Shown here in pieces: positions 45,919 through 55,100 of a DNA stretch of 64,000 nt; position 1 is the first letter of the stretch, and every line of letters starts with the position of its first letter. The notes below the pieces were generated by a model that had not been told where the DNA came from, ran no database searches, and saw only the letters and a program-made list of their open reading frames with translations. This DNA comes from Branchiostoma floridae (Eukaryota > Chordata > Leptocardii > Amphioxiformes > Branchiostomatidae): the NCBI RefSeq assembly GCF_000003815.2, contig NC_049983.1:15267060-15331059 (forward strand), in the 5' to 3' direction. A program made the translations under genes and the position numbers.

Positions 45919-48900
45919 ATGGCCCAACTCCATCCTAAATCGGAACAGTGCACCAAATCGGAACTGGATCTTTTTCAGATCCCCCCGACTCTAACAACGA
46001 TTGAAGACGGTCGTTGGATTGAATATAGACCTGTCGCTAATCTAGCAGAGTCAAGCCCTGTAGAGTTCGACATTCCTAGCTCGGGCGACGATTACATTGA
46101 CCTTTCTCAGACACAATTATTTGTGAGAGCCAAGATCGTACGGGGAAATGGGGCGGATCTGGCAGAGGGTGCAAAAGTTGGTCCAGTCAACTTGTGGATG
46201 CATTCCTTGTTCCAGCAGGTTGATGTCAGCTTGAACAACAAACTTGTCACACCATCTACAAACACATACCCCTACCGGGCGATGCTCGAAACGATGCTCA
46301 ACTATGGACGAGAATGTAAGGAAACTCAACTGACGTCAGCTCTCTTCTACACTCAATGACCGTAAGTCATTTTATGGCCCTCCTGCCTAATTAACTGACC
46401 CACCAACTTTGATGTGCCATATATTGTTCTTGGCTTGCTATATTCCAGAATTTTCAACAGGAAGTGGAGCACAATACCCATAAGTTGGTGTCAGACCATA
46501 TAGATATCACCTAAAGCTCATTGATATTGAAATATGAATATGATAAGCACAGCTATATTTTATCACTTTTAGGCTCCAAGCGCTAGCCCCAGGAACATAT
46601 TTGTGACACAAATATGGTATCTATGTATTCAGGAATGAGCATTCTACAATATTCAGCCTGTCCCACACGTACTAGTGTGATTTCAACAGAGATATGTTTT
46701 AATATGTTCAAAATATTATGAAAATGGCATATTTGCAATATTCATGCAAGCCTGACAGGTAACTGGAAAAGGGAACAACCATGGGCCAGGTTGAACATTG
46801 AAGTGCAACATGTGTACTTTCCATACATGTCTTTTGTGACAAATGAAAATATTGCATAAGCTAGCGCTTTTACGAAAGAAAAAAGATGACAAAATTTCAA
46901 GTTTGGGCTACTTGGCTACAGCGAGCCCCTACGTTTGTTTTGATAAAGGAACAATATGGCCAATCAATTTGTTTACACAACCCCCTGACAGTAGGACACC
47001 AGGCTCTCATAGGCGAACAATGCGAATTGTTCACACCTTTACCTGTCAAGGTATATGTGCCAGACACAGCTTGGCTTGGCTTGGTTTGGTTTGGTTAGAC
47101 AAACAACAAACAAACAGCATTCGAGTATCTGAAATTACTTTTAAACAAATGCTGGGTTTCTAAATACAACATAGTATACACAATTATTGCAAATACATGG
47201 TTAAGGCCTATCATGTTATACCATTATCAAATGGTGTGATATGTTCACAGCAAAGTGCATGATATCAAGGTTCTGTTTTGAACATCCTTGATAATATTTT
47301 GTGTATCCACAATTATACCAAACCAGACATAACCAGACAGTTGTCATCATGACTGTCTGTCATGATTCAGTAATACTGGAGACTGAATAGTAGCTACTAG
47401 TAATAGGTGTATTGACAAAACTAAAAAAAAGGAGACTTTTACATGTGGCTGTATGTTCAAATTTGAGGGTTTAAGTGTGAAACTCGGTGCCATACTGGCA
47501 AGCTGACTATGGTACATGTTACATGATGGGTAAGTAGCCACAACTATCATGGTAAAATACAAAATGCAAAGAACATACTTTCGGTAGTTTAGTCTGAGTT
47601 TTACACTGACGCAATCAAGGACGTTATATTGAATTATAAAACATATAACTTTCTTGCTGCTTAGTATGAATCTAAATTGCAAAACTGGTTTGGTTCTATT
47701 TCTAGTGTTGCTTCATGTGAGTAGAATTTACTATTATAATAATTAATATAAAGCTGCTTTGGCAAATTGATCAAGACAAAAAGAACTGCAAATCTAACAA
47801 GACACATTTAGGATACTGTTAATAAAGTACCAGCTCAGTAACTTGCAAACAAGAAAATATCCGACGTCTTTGTTTGGGGGAAACATCATGGCTACATTCT
47901 TGCATGTATTTTGGTGTCTAACATTAGTTACAGAAGTTCCAAAGCTAAACAAATCAAGTGCAAGTGGATGCTTTCTCCAGAGAGCTGTAACTTACATATT
48001 CTAAGATATTTGCAGATAGTCAAAGTAAAAATCTAGCAGTGACTATCTACTACGTATGAAACAATTAATGTTCAATACACATCATGTTGACATTCCCAGA
48101 CAGTACTGTCTGAAACAACCCTCCACACACCCGGGGTTCCAGGTAACACTTTACCTGGCTTGGTGGAACCCCTCTTGGGATGTTTTCACACTGGGCGGAG
48201 AGGGGGCAATTAGTCAACAATGGGGTAACTTGGGGTCAAAGGTCGTTGCTATGTGTTGCTAGGGGAGCCAACACCCACTTCGCTGGGGGTCTCAAGAAAT
48301 GACTTACGGTCATTGAGCAGAGACACACCTGGTGCAATGGGTGTGAGCGATCCAAATCCACAGGAAAACATCAACGCAGGTCTGCAGAAGCGTGCAGAGT
48401 TCACACAGGGCAGTAATGTGGTGGACATGATTTCACCATTACATATTGACATGTTTTTTCAAGAGCGCTACCTCATCAGTAGTGTTGACCTAAAAATCAA
48501 GCTGCAACGAAGCAAAAATCAATTCTGCCTGATGTCTTCGGAGGCAGATGCAAGCTACAAGGTGGTGATCATGGAGGCCGCCCTTTTTGTGCGGAAAGTC
48601 AGACTGGCGTCATCCTACTTTCTGTCTATTGAAAACCAACTGGCTAGAGAGACGGTAAAATACCCCATCCGCAGGATTGAAGTAAAACCCATCACCATAC
48701 CAAGAGGTCACCTCACTACCAGCACTGACAACGTCTTCCTAGGTCAAATACCTCGACGTGTGGTGGTCACGTTAGTTGAAAACACCGCATTCCAAGGTTC
48801 ATATGCAACAAACCCATTCAACTTTCAACACTTCAACCTTAACTACATAGGTCTCAACATCAACGGAGAGACGGTCCCACACAAGGCTCTGACACCATCG

Positions 48901-49215
48901 TTCCCACAGGGAGATTTCATCAAATCTTACTACACTCTGTTCGGCCCCACTGAGAAACAAGGACGTGACAGCGGAAATCAAATCAGTCGTGAAGATTTTG
49001 ACAAAGGCTATGCCTTCTACTGCTATGACCTCACACCGGACCTGTGCAGTTCTGGACAGGGGCACTTCAACATCGTAAAACACGGGAACGTTCGTCTGGA
49101 GTTACATTTTGCACAGGCTCTGGAGAACACCGTCGTGGTTCTAGTTTGGGCCGAGTTTGAAAACTTGATCGAAATCAACAATCACAGGAACGTCCAGTTT
49201 GACTACACCAACTGA
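45919..49215 (+). pseudogene. MCP: Major capsid protein gene, split by a 1966-bp insertion
   Basis: The first part (45919-46351) begins MAQLHPKSEQCTKSELDLFQ, the start of the Polinton double jelly-roll major capsid (hexon-like) protein. The second part resumes at about 48320 in an open frame to 49215 and carries the rest of the protein (MFFQERYL, RHVVVTL-like strands, AEFENLIEIN). The two parts match consecutive regions of the family. They are separated by a TIR element at 46352-48317 that brings a TGA at 46357. This copy should give only a truncated N-terminal fragment. The capsid product would have to come from another copy. Confidence 0.88.
46352..48317. mobile_element. Small TIR element inserted in the capsid gene
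   Basis: A 1966-bp insertion with perfect 20-bp inverted termini, CTCAATGACCGTAAGTCATT. It is flanked by CA at 46350-46351 and 48318-48319, possibly a 2-bp target duplication. No transposase is visible; the longest frames are about 110 aa and nondescript, so it is non-autonomous. The terminus happens to contain GTAAGT, and CAG follows the other end, but an in-frame TGA lies before the donor. A spliced capsid message is therefore unlikely. Confidence 0.75.
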
Positions 49216-49217
49216 TG
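49213..49217 (+). promoter_or_regulatory. TGATG stop-start overlap, capsid to protease
   Basis: The capsid stop TGA (49213-49215) overlaps the protease ATG (49215-49217) by one base. This arrangement is known to support termination-reinitiation in some eukaryotic viruses and retroelements. No other ATG close by would start the protease. Confidence 0.5.
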
Positions 49218-49754
49218 AACACGAAACAGATTGATGATATCCTGCGATCAGACTCTGTTACTGCTTTATACACTAGAGGTGTATTTGCTGTAGATGAAAT
49301 ACCAAATCATGTTCGAAATTTTCCAGCTGCTTACGTTGTAAACACAGATCCTAGCGACCAACCTGGAGAACATTGGGTTGCGATATACTACGATGTAAAT
49401 GGACGTGGTGAATTCTTTGACTCTTATGGCCAACATCCTGGGTTTTACTCGGGTCGCATAGAAGATTTTCTAAACAGCTGTAGTACCGAATCATGGTTGT
49501 ACAACTCACGACAGATACAAGGGCTATATTCTACTACGTGTGGACAACACTGTTTATTTTACTTATTGCATAGGTGTCGGAATGTTTCAATGGTGAATAT
49601 AGTCAACATGTTTAGTAACGAGTATGATTTTAATGATATGTTAGTAGTCGATTATATCGAACGCAATTTTGATGTTAACACTTCTTTGGTAGATGTTAAG
49701 CACATAGTAAATCAATTTGCTAGAAGTCTAGGTTTGGTGAAAATAAGGAGATGA
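49215..49754 (+). CDS. PRO: Adenain-like cysteine protease
   Basis: A 179-aa protease of the adenovirus endopeptidase/Ulp1 fold, expected to mature virion proteins. The predicted catalytic residues are His53 (GEHWVAI), Asp69 (FFDSYG) and Cys109 (STTCGQHC), with Gln102 seven residues before the Cys as the oxyanion-hole residue. The length is close to adenain (about 200 aa). It overlaps the end of the capsid frame by one base and is followed by AATAAA at 49769. It is the last gene of the plus-strand array. The frame is intact. Confidence 0.92.
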   Translation: MNTKQIDDILRSDSVTALYTRGVFAVDEIPNHVRNFPAAYVVNTDPSDQPGEHWVAIYYDVNGRGEFFDSYGQHPGFYSGRIEDFLNSCSTESWLYNSRQIQGLYSTTCGQHCLFYLLHRCRNVSMVNIVNMFSNEYDFNDMLVVDYIERNFDVNTSLVDVKHIVNQFARSLGLVKIRR

Positions 49755-49768
49755 TCTGGTGTTAAAGA

Positions 49769-49774
49769 ATAAAG
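49769..49774 (+). terminator. Polyadenylation signal, plus-strand array
   Basis: AATAAA 15 nt after the protease stop. Confidence 0.7.
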
Positions 49775-49896
49775 GTTTTTCAAAAAAGTACAAGTGACTA
49801 CGTTGTCTTATGTTTTGTCTGTCATCACTATTATAGATAAAGAATAATCAAACAAACAGTTAACACCACCCAGTCTGTGTCCAAATCACAGACAAC

Positions 49897-49902
49897 TTTA
49901 TT
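49897..49902 (-). terminator. Polyadenylation signal, minus-strand array
   Basis: TTTATT on the plus strand (AATAAA on minus), 5 nt after the stop of the 269-aa gene. Together with 49769 it marks the meeting point of the two convergent arrays. Confidence 0.7.
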
Positions 49903-49906
49903 GACT

Positions 49907-50716
49907 TCATTTCCAAGAACTTTCTACGAACATCTTTCTTCGTTTCATGTTCTTGACGGGAGTTTTCCCAACTTTCGCAGCTTTCCTTTTCATTGCCTGG
50001 AGTTCTTTGCTTGGGACAGGTGAAGGGACTTCCTCGTCTGCGCTTGACATAGCTTCTCCCTTGGATAATCGCTCTTTGTGGTTCTGTATGATCTGTAGAC
50101 GTGTGGGGTGTCTTACGGCATTCGTTGGAGCATTAATTTCTGCCAACCCCCTTGAAAACATTTTCCAGCCGGTAGGATTAAACCCACGTCTTCGTTGCAG
50201 AGAATCCCGCAAAAGGTCTGCAATGTTGGAAGCCGGAACAGGTTGTCCCATGTACACAAGCTCCCCTCTGTCATTCCACGTCATGATGTCTCCGCCACGA
50301 TTTCTGATCACACTCAGCAGTTGTTTAGCACGTGACTTCATAGTTTTAGGGAAGCTTTCTACTATGGTTTCTTCAGGTAGGCTAGGGGGTGATGTAGACA
50401 CCGAATCCGTTGTATCGGTTGTGTCCTCGACCGAAGTTGAAACATTAGTGGTGCCACCAGATGTGGTTGGGGTTACTACTTGTACAGTCACGGGTTCGGC
50501 TCTTCTCTTGTCGCGATATGTCAGGTATCTCTGAAGAAGTTGTTGATACATCGCGGCCTTTTCATCATCAGGTATATTCTGATCCATGATCGACTTCATC
50601 TCTGAATCTATTGTTATCGCCGTTTTTACCAAGGGGGACACTTGTTCCTCTTGCTTAGCCTGTATCGTGGACAAGACTTCCTGAGGGACTAAAACCATCT
50701 TTTTAGCGTGTTCCAT
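49907..50716 (-). CDS. Polinton conserved-type protein of unknown function (269 aa)
   Basis: Starts MEHAKKMVLVPQEVL and has an N-terminal helical region (IPDDEKAAMYQQLLQRYLTYRDKRR near 49-73). A Thr/Ser-rich spacer of about 45 residues follows. The C-terminal domain contains MTWNDRGELVYMGQPV and NPTGWKMFSRGLAEI, and the end is basic (MKRKAAKVGK, KNMKRRK). I recall proteins with this start and a VP.EVL motif from other animal Polinton-like elements, but no activity is known to me. The basic tail suggests nuclear location or DNA contact. It starts 3 nt after the stop of the upstream 118-aa gene. Confidence 0.75.
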   Translation of the reverse strand: MEHAKKMVLVPQEVLSTIQAKQEEQVSPLVKTAITIDSEMKSIMDQNIPDDEKAAMYQQLLQRYLTYRDKRRAEPVTVQVVTPTTSGGTTNVSTSVEDTTDTTDSVSTSPPSLPEETIVESFPKTMKSRAKQLLSVIRNRGGDIMTWNDRGELVYMGQPVPASNIADLLRDSLQRRRGFNPTGWKMFSRGLAEINAPTNAVRHPTRLQIIQNHKERLSKGEAMSSADEEVPSPVPSKELQAMKRKAAKVGKTPVKNMKRRKMFVESSWK

Positions 50717-50719
50717 TTT

Positions 50720-51076
50720 TCACTTTTTTCCGCCAAATAAAGAAGACAAAGCTGATATGATTGGTGACAGGAGAAGAGACAGAAATCCTCCGTTCTGTGA
50801 GAGAGTCTTTCTTTTCTGAGATAAGGGCACTTTCTTGTCAACCAGTTTGCGCAGTTTTGCCTTGTGTCGGGCTAAAGACTTCTTTTGCGAAGGTGTGACG
50901 TTGATGTTACCTGACAAAACGTTGTGAGCACAGTCACAGAGACAACGAATCAGGTCTGTTGATGAAGCTGACAGTATGGCTTTGCGTAATTTTGGACTGG
51001 CCTTGTTTAACACCCTGAGAGAGTCCAAGTGCCGATGCACTCTCTTCGTCATCCTGAACGCTAATGAAGAGTTCAC
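50720..51076 (-). CDS. Small basic protein with C-terminal hydrophobic segment
   Basis: A 118-aa protein with a helical basic body (LRKAILSASSTDLIRCLCDCAHNVL, then QKKSLARHKAKLRKL). It ends in an uninterrupted hydrophobic, Gly/Ser-rich tail (FLSLLLSPIISALSSLFGG). This architecture recurs in animal Polinton/adintovirus-like elements next to the ATPase. The tail could be membrane-active, as in virion penetration proteins; that is inference. The gene sits 18 nt downstream of the ATPase stop. Confidence 0.75.
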   Translation of the reverse strand: MNSSLAFRMTKRVHRHLDSLRVLNKASPKLRKAILSASSTDLIRCLCDCAHNVLSGNINVTPSQKKSLARHKAKLRKLVDKKVPLSQKRKTLSQNGGFLSLLLSPIISALSSLFGGKK

Positions 51077-51094
51077 ACGTCTGCACCTGCTTTT

Positions 51095-51811
51095 TTATAC
51101 CTTCTTTACGTATGCAAAGGGGCGGTGAGTAAACATGTTTGATCGCACTCGCAATGACTCGGGTGTTTCTGGATGCAAATCTAGAAAGAGATGACCGTAA
51201 CTTTCGTTGGACACTGCATCATCGTAACTTTCCTGTAAAAACTTGGTATTACCTGGGTACATCTGTTTTGCAAGATTAACGATAATCCCCCGATCGCGGG
51301 GGGACTTAAAGAGCACCAGGTATGTGGAGTTTAGGCTTATCGTTCTCATTCCAGGATAGAATAAGTTCTGAGCTAGAAAAATGACCGATAAACCACGATG
51401 TCGGCTTGCCCTTGTAAATAGTTTGGTCACCCTTTCACTTTTATCTTTGGTGCTTTCATGCATCAAGTCATCCAAAATAATCACATTTTGATGGTTAGGC
51501 TTAACAATGTTGTCCCAACTGTTTGGAATGCCTTCTATAAACTGTATTTTTTGCCCCAATTTTCTGGTCAATTCACGGTGAAGATTGTGTTGATACTCAG
51601 CATAACACCAAATAATGTTGTCAAATTGTTTAGGGTTGATCCATTCTTCTCCTGCCGTTAACAATTGTTGGGTAAATGTACTTTTACCACAACCACTCGA
51701 ACCGCTTACGATCATTTTGAACGGATGGCGAAGTCTTATGTCCATGTTTGGAAGCAAATGAAGCAAATGGCCGATGTTTCCTTCTTTTATACGGTGTACG
51801 GATGTGTTCAT
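51095..51811 (-). CDS. ATP: FtsK/A32-type genome-packaging ATPase
   Basis: A 238-aa P-loop ATPase that would pump element DNA into capsids. The Walker A motif GSSGCGKST is at 37-45 and the Walker B motif NVIILDDL at 109-116. The family pattern follows in SRHRGLSVIFLAQNLF. An in-frame ATG 51 nt upstream (51862) would add residues coded by an A-tract (a Phe run), so the second Met (MNTSVHRIKEG) is the better start. The length matches Polinton ATPases. The frame is intact. Confidence 0.92.
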   Translation of the reverse strand: MNTSVHRIKEGNIGHLLHLLPNMDIRLRHPFKMIVSGSSGCGKSTFTQQLLTAGEEWINPKQFDNIIWCYAEYQHNLHRELTRKLGQKIQFIEGIPNSWDNIVKPNHQNVIILDDLMHESTKDKSERVTKLFTRASRHRGLSVIFLAQNLFYPGMRTISLNSTYLVLFKSPRDRGIIVNLAKQMYPGNTKFLQESYDDAVSNESYGHLFLDLHPETPESLRVRSNMFTHRPFAYVKKV

Positions 51812-51887
51812 GAATCGTGCATGTGATAAATCATTAAAAGAAAAAAAAAAAGACCAAACCATGAAAGAAACCTCATCACCACCACAA

Positions 51888-51893
51888 TTTATT
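51888..51893 (-). terminator. Polyadenylation signal of the polymerase gene
   Basis: AATAAA on the minus strand, 223 nt after the polymerase stop and before the ATPase start. The polymerase is therefore probably transcribed separately. Confidence 0.5.
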
Positions 51894-52115
51894 CATTCTT
51901 CAGACAACATGTTGTTACATGCCCGTATTAGCAACATCAACTTAGCACTTTGACACAATGATATGTACAATATATACATATTTGTCTTGATAACATCCAA
52001 TCAATTACACAATCAGAACGGTGTGGTGTATCTGTACACATCTTTACCTTCAATACATGTACCTAAAACAACAATGATAGCAGGACGAAGGGCTTTCATT
52101 AGAAGACAATTTTGT

Positions 52116-55100
52116 CTAGTAACCATAAGGAAGGGTGTTAAAGTCATCTTGAAGCACACGTTTATTATAGACCATCCTGTACCTTTTCACCTCCCTTTTG
52201 TTTAGAACTTTCTTTTCTTTCTTGTCCCTCGTTATCTTACGTTCGGTTACAACATCGACTTTATCAGGTCCTACACCCATGATCATGTCCTTCATTACAT
52301 CAAAGTTGATCAACTGCTGATTTTGATAATTCAGAGTGAACCCTTTGACTTTACACACTGATGTACCGTCTGCGGCTACATATGCATAGTTTTTGGGACC
52401 AGCGCTGCAAAACTCAACGATGTGCCCACCGTTGTCCTCAAGTTCATCAGTTAAATCACCAAGATAATCTCCAACCGGTAGTGTGTTCTTACCGTCACAG
52501 AGATATATAATGCTATCGGTGTCAAAGTACAAAACCGACTCTCCCAACTTCTTCAATAGACCGTACAGTTTGAGGCGAGCGTGGGCAGTTGTGAATGCGG
52601 CAATGTAGACATTCGTGTTTGGCGGCTCAGGAATGAAATCCTTCTGATGGGCATACTGCACTTCTGCTATTTCATCATTAACAACGTGCAAAGACTTCAG
52701 ATCTATAGTCTTTGACCCTGCAAGCTCATACAGCCTGGCAGGCGATGTCACATACTCTGTTTTGGAAAAGTTATCTCTCTGGCCAAACTTGCCCCAGAAC
52801 GAGTTCAGACAGAGCTTAGCCAATGAACGCCTACCCTGATTCTTCTTAATGTCATCTCTGTCAAGCCGAATGCCCTCATTCTCTTCGTACTTCCTTAAGT
52901 ACTCGTTCTCTTTCTCTAACTTCTCTTCTGCAGGCGCACTGGTGACCCATTCAGGCCAACCACTGGATTCCTGCTTGATCTTAAGAAATTTGTCAATGTA
53001 CTCTCTGAACAACGTATCTGACTTATTTGGAAAGTGGTGGACTTCGTATATCTCAACGACCCTATACCCCATCTCCATAGCTACAGTCAGTTCTAAGGTT
53101 ACCCATGTTCCGAGGAGGGATCGTTCCTCGTCGGTGTGGTTACATTCTCTCTGCTCATTCATTGCACAAGTATGACACAGAGGAAACATCAACTTCTCTC
53201 CTACCCTATACGGCAACACCGGGTGGTAGAGGCCTCGTGGTGGCAGCACCTTGCACTTTGCAACGCCGAAGTAGGTGTCGATGCTGGCAAATCCGCTGAC
53301 GATCACATCAGGATGTCCGAGGGGGTACTCGCAGTACTTGTTCACAAAGGGGTACAAACTGAAAAAAAAAAAAGTGTAAAGATATGCATTTAGTCATTGC
53401 ACAATCACACAACAAACTACATTTGTAATTTTTACATTTTTAAATTTTGTATCCATGCAGTAAATACACAACACTCACCTTATAACGTCAACATATTTGA
53501 TAGTCACGCCGGCCTTCAGGTCTGCTTTCGCATACAGTCTGACAGCATTTGTCCTCCCACCGAAGAAGGCGTCACGGGGGTTCAAGAAAGACACACCGGC
53601 TTTCTCACTTGCTGTGACTGTCGAGTGGTTGGCGGGCTGATTTTGTAGGTAGGCGATGTAGTCATCGGTTGTCTTCACCTTGATGAAGTCGTGTTCCCAC
53701 ATCTCCACATAGTTGAACTTTTGTCTTATGAGTTCACCCTTACGTTTCGTTTGGGCATACAACTCCCACATTTTGGTCTCGTTGACGGGATTGACATCAT
53801 CTGGGTTGTAACATTTTGGGCAACCATGCCAGAAACACCCATGGTACTCGTACACAGTTCCAGGGGACCCCTTCTCAAACCCATCTACCCTGAACCCGCA
53901 TACTACAGCTTCTTTTGAACTGTTCTTAGCATGATGAATGGTCTTATTTTTACTATGTGCTACATAGTTCAGCCACTCTACAGCGTCACGGCTTTGTTGC
54001 TCTCGGAAACGATAGCCATGAGTTGGGACTATACCTATCTGATTTGGCTTTAAGAAAAGGGTTCTGTAGAGCAAATTGCAGGCAGACGCTATTGTTATAC
54101 ACTTGTCTACAGGATCGATCCCTTTACTCACTTCTATGAATTTTTCCTGGAATGATGTAAAGCCTTCTTCCAGAATACGTACATCAGTGACACAATAGTC
54201 GATCAAATCCTTTTCAAAGTTGAAAACATAGCCCTCCTGCCTTTTGCTCGTTACCCACGAAATACACTTTTGCCTGCTTTCGGTAGACATGGTTTCCACG
54301 GCATAGTTTTTGATATCAGGTAATGGCCCCTCATACGACATATTTTCCAGTGATGAAAAGTAATGCGGAAACCACCCCTTAGTCATGTCCTCAAAGTCAA
54401 AAGTTTTGGGAAATTTCGACAACGGCATTGGCAAGAAGTTGCAGCTGTCAACGAATTTAATCTTCAATTTAGGAATTTCCATAGACATAAGCTTTCCACC
54501 ACAGTAGATAACATGTGGAGTCATTGCGTTATCCAACAAATATTTCAGAATGAAATGGCCGTCAAAACCTTTCAAATTGTGTGCCATGAATGTAGAACGT
54601 TTCATTTCATCTCGCAACAACCACCTACAAAAAGCCTTTGTAGTGTCTGCTCCTTTGAAGTACACAGCAGAATTTGACTTAGCTTTTTGCACAACACAAA
54701 GTATCGGTACATGTTCACCCGATACCTGTGTTGTTTCAAAGTCAAAGAAATAAAGGGTAGAAGGCGCTAAAGCATCTACTTGTTCTACCTCTTCGTCTTC
54801 TTCATGTACCCTTTTTTTATTCTTCTTTTGATTTTTTGCATAACGGTCTAGGTCATCTAGAGTTATTTCAGTCACTTCAAACTCTGGTTCAACGACTTGG
54901 ACCACTTTAGTCCTTGGGTTATCTTCTGTCTCTGAATCTGTGATATCACCACCACTACTGTCATCACTACTGTCGTCTGCTAGCTGGTTTTTGTTTCTGT
55001 TTTTGTTTTTGTTTTTCTTCTTCTTTTTCTTTTTCTTTCCAAGTGGCTGTATAAAGCAAAGATGATCCATGGCTACTTCTTTATCACAGAATTTACAATG

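Noticed and set aside
46352-48320. The interruption of the capsid gene as an ordinary intron (GTAAGT ... CAG)
   Set aside because: An in-frame TGA lies between the conserved coding sequence and the GTAAGT, and the ends of the insert are perfect inverted repeats, so a transposon insertion explains it better.
49947-50534. Plus-strand open frame of 195 aa
   Set aside because: Antisense shadow of the 269-aa Polinton gene; composition follows the opposite strand.
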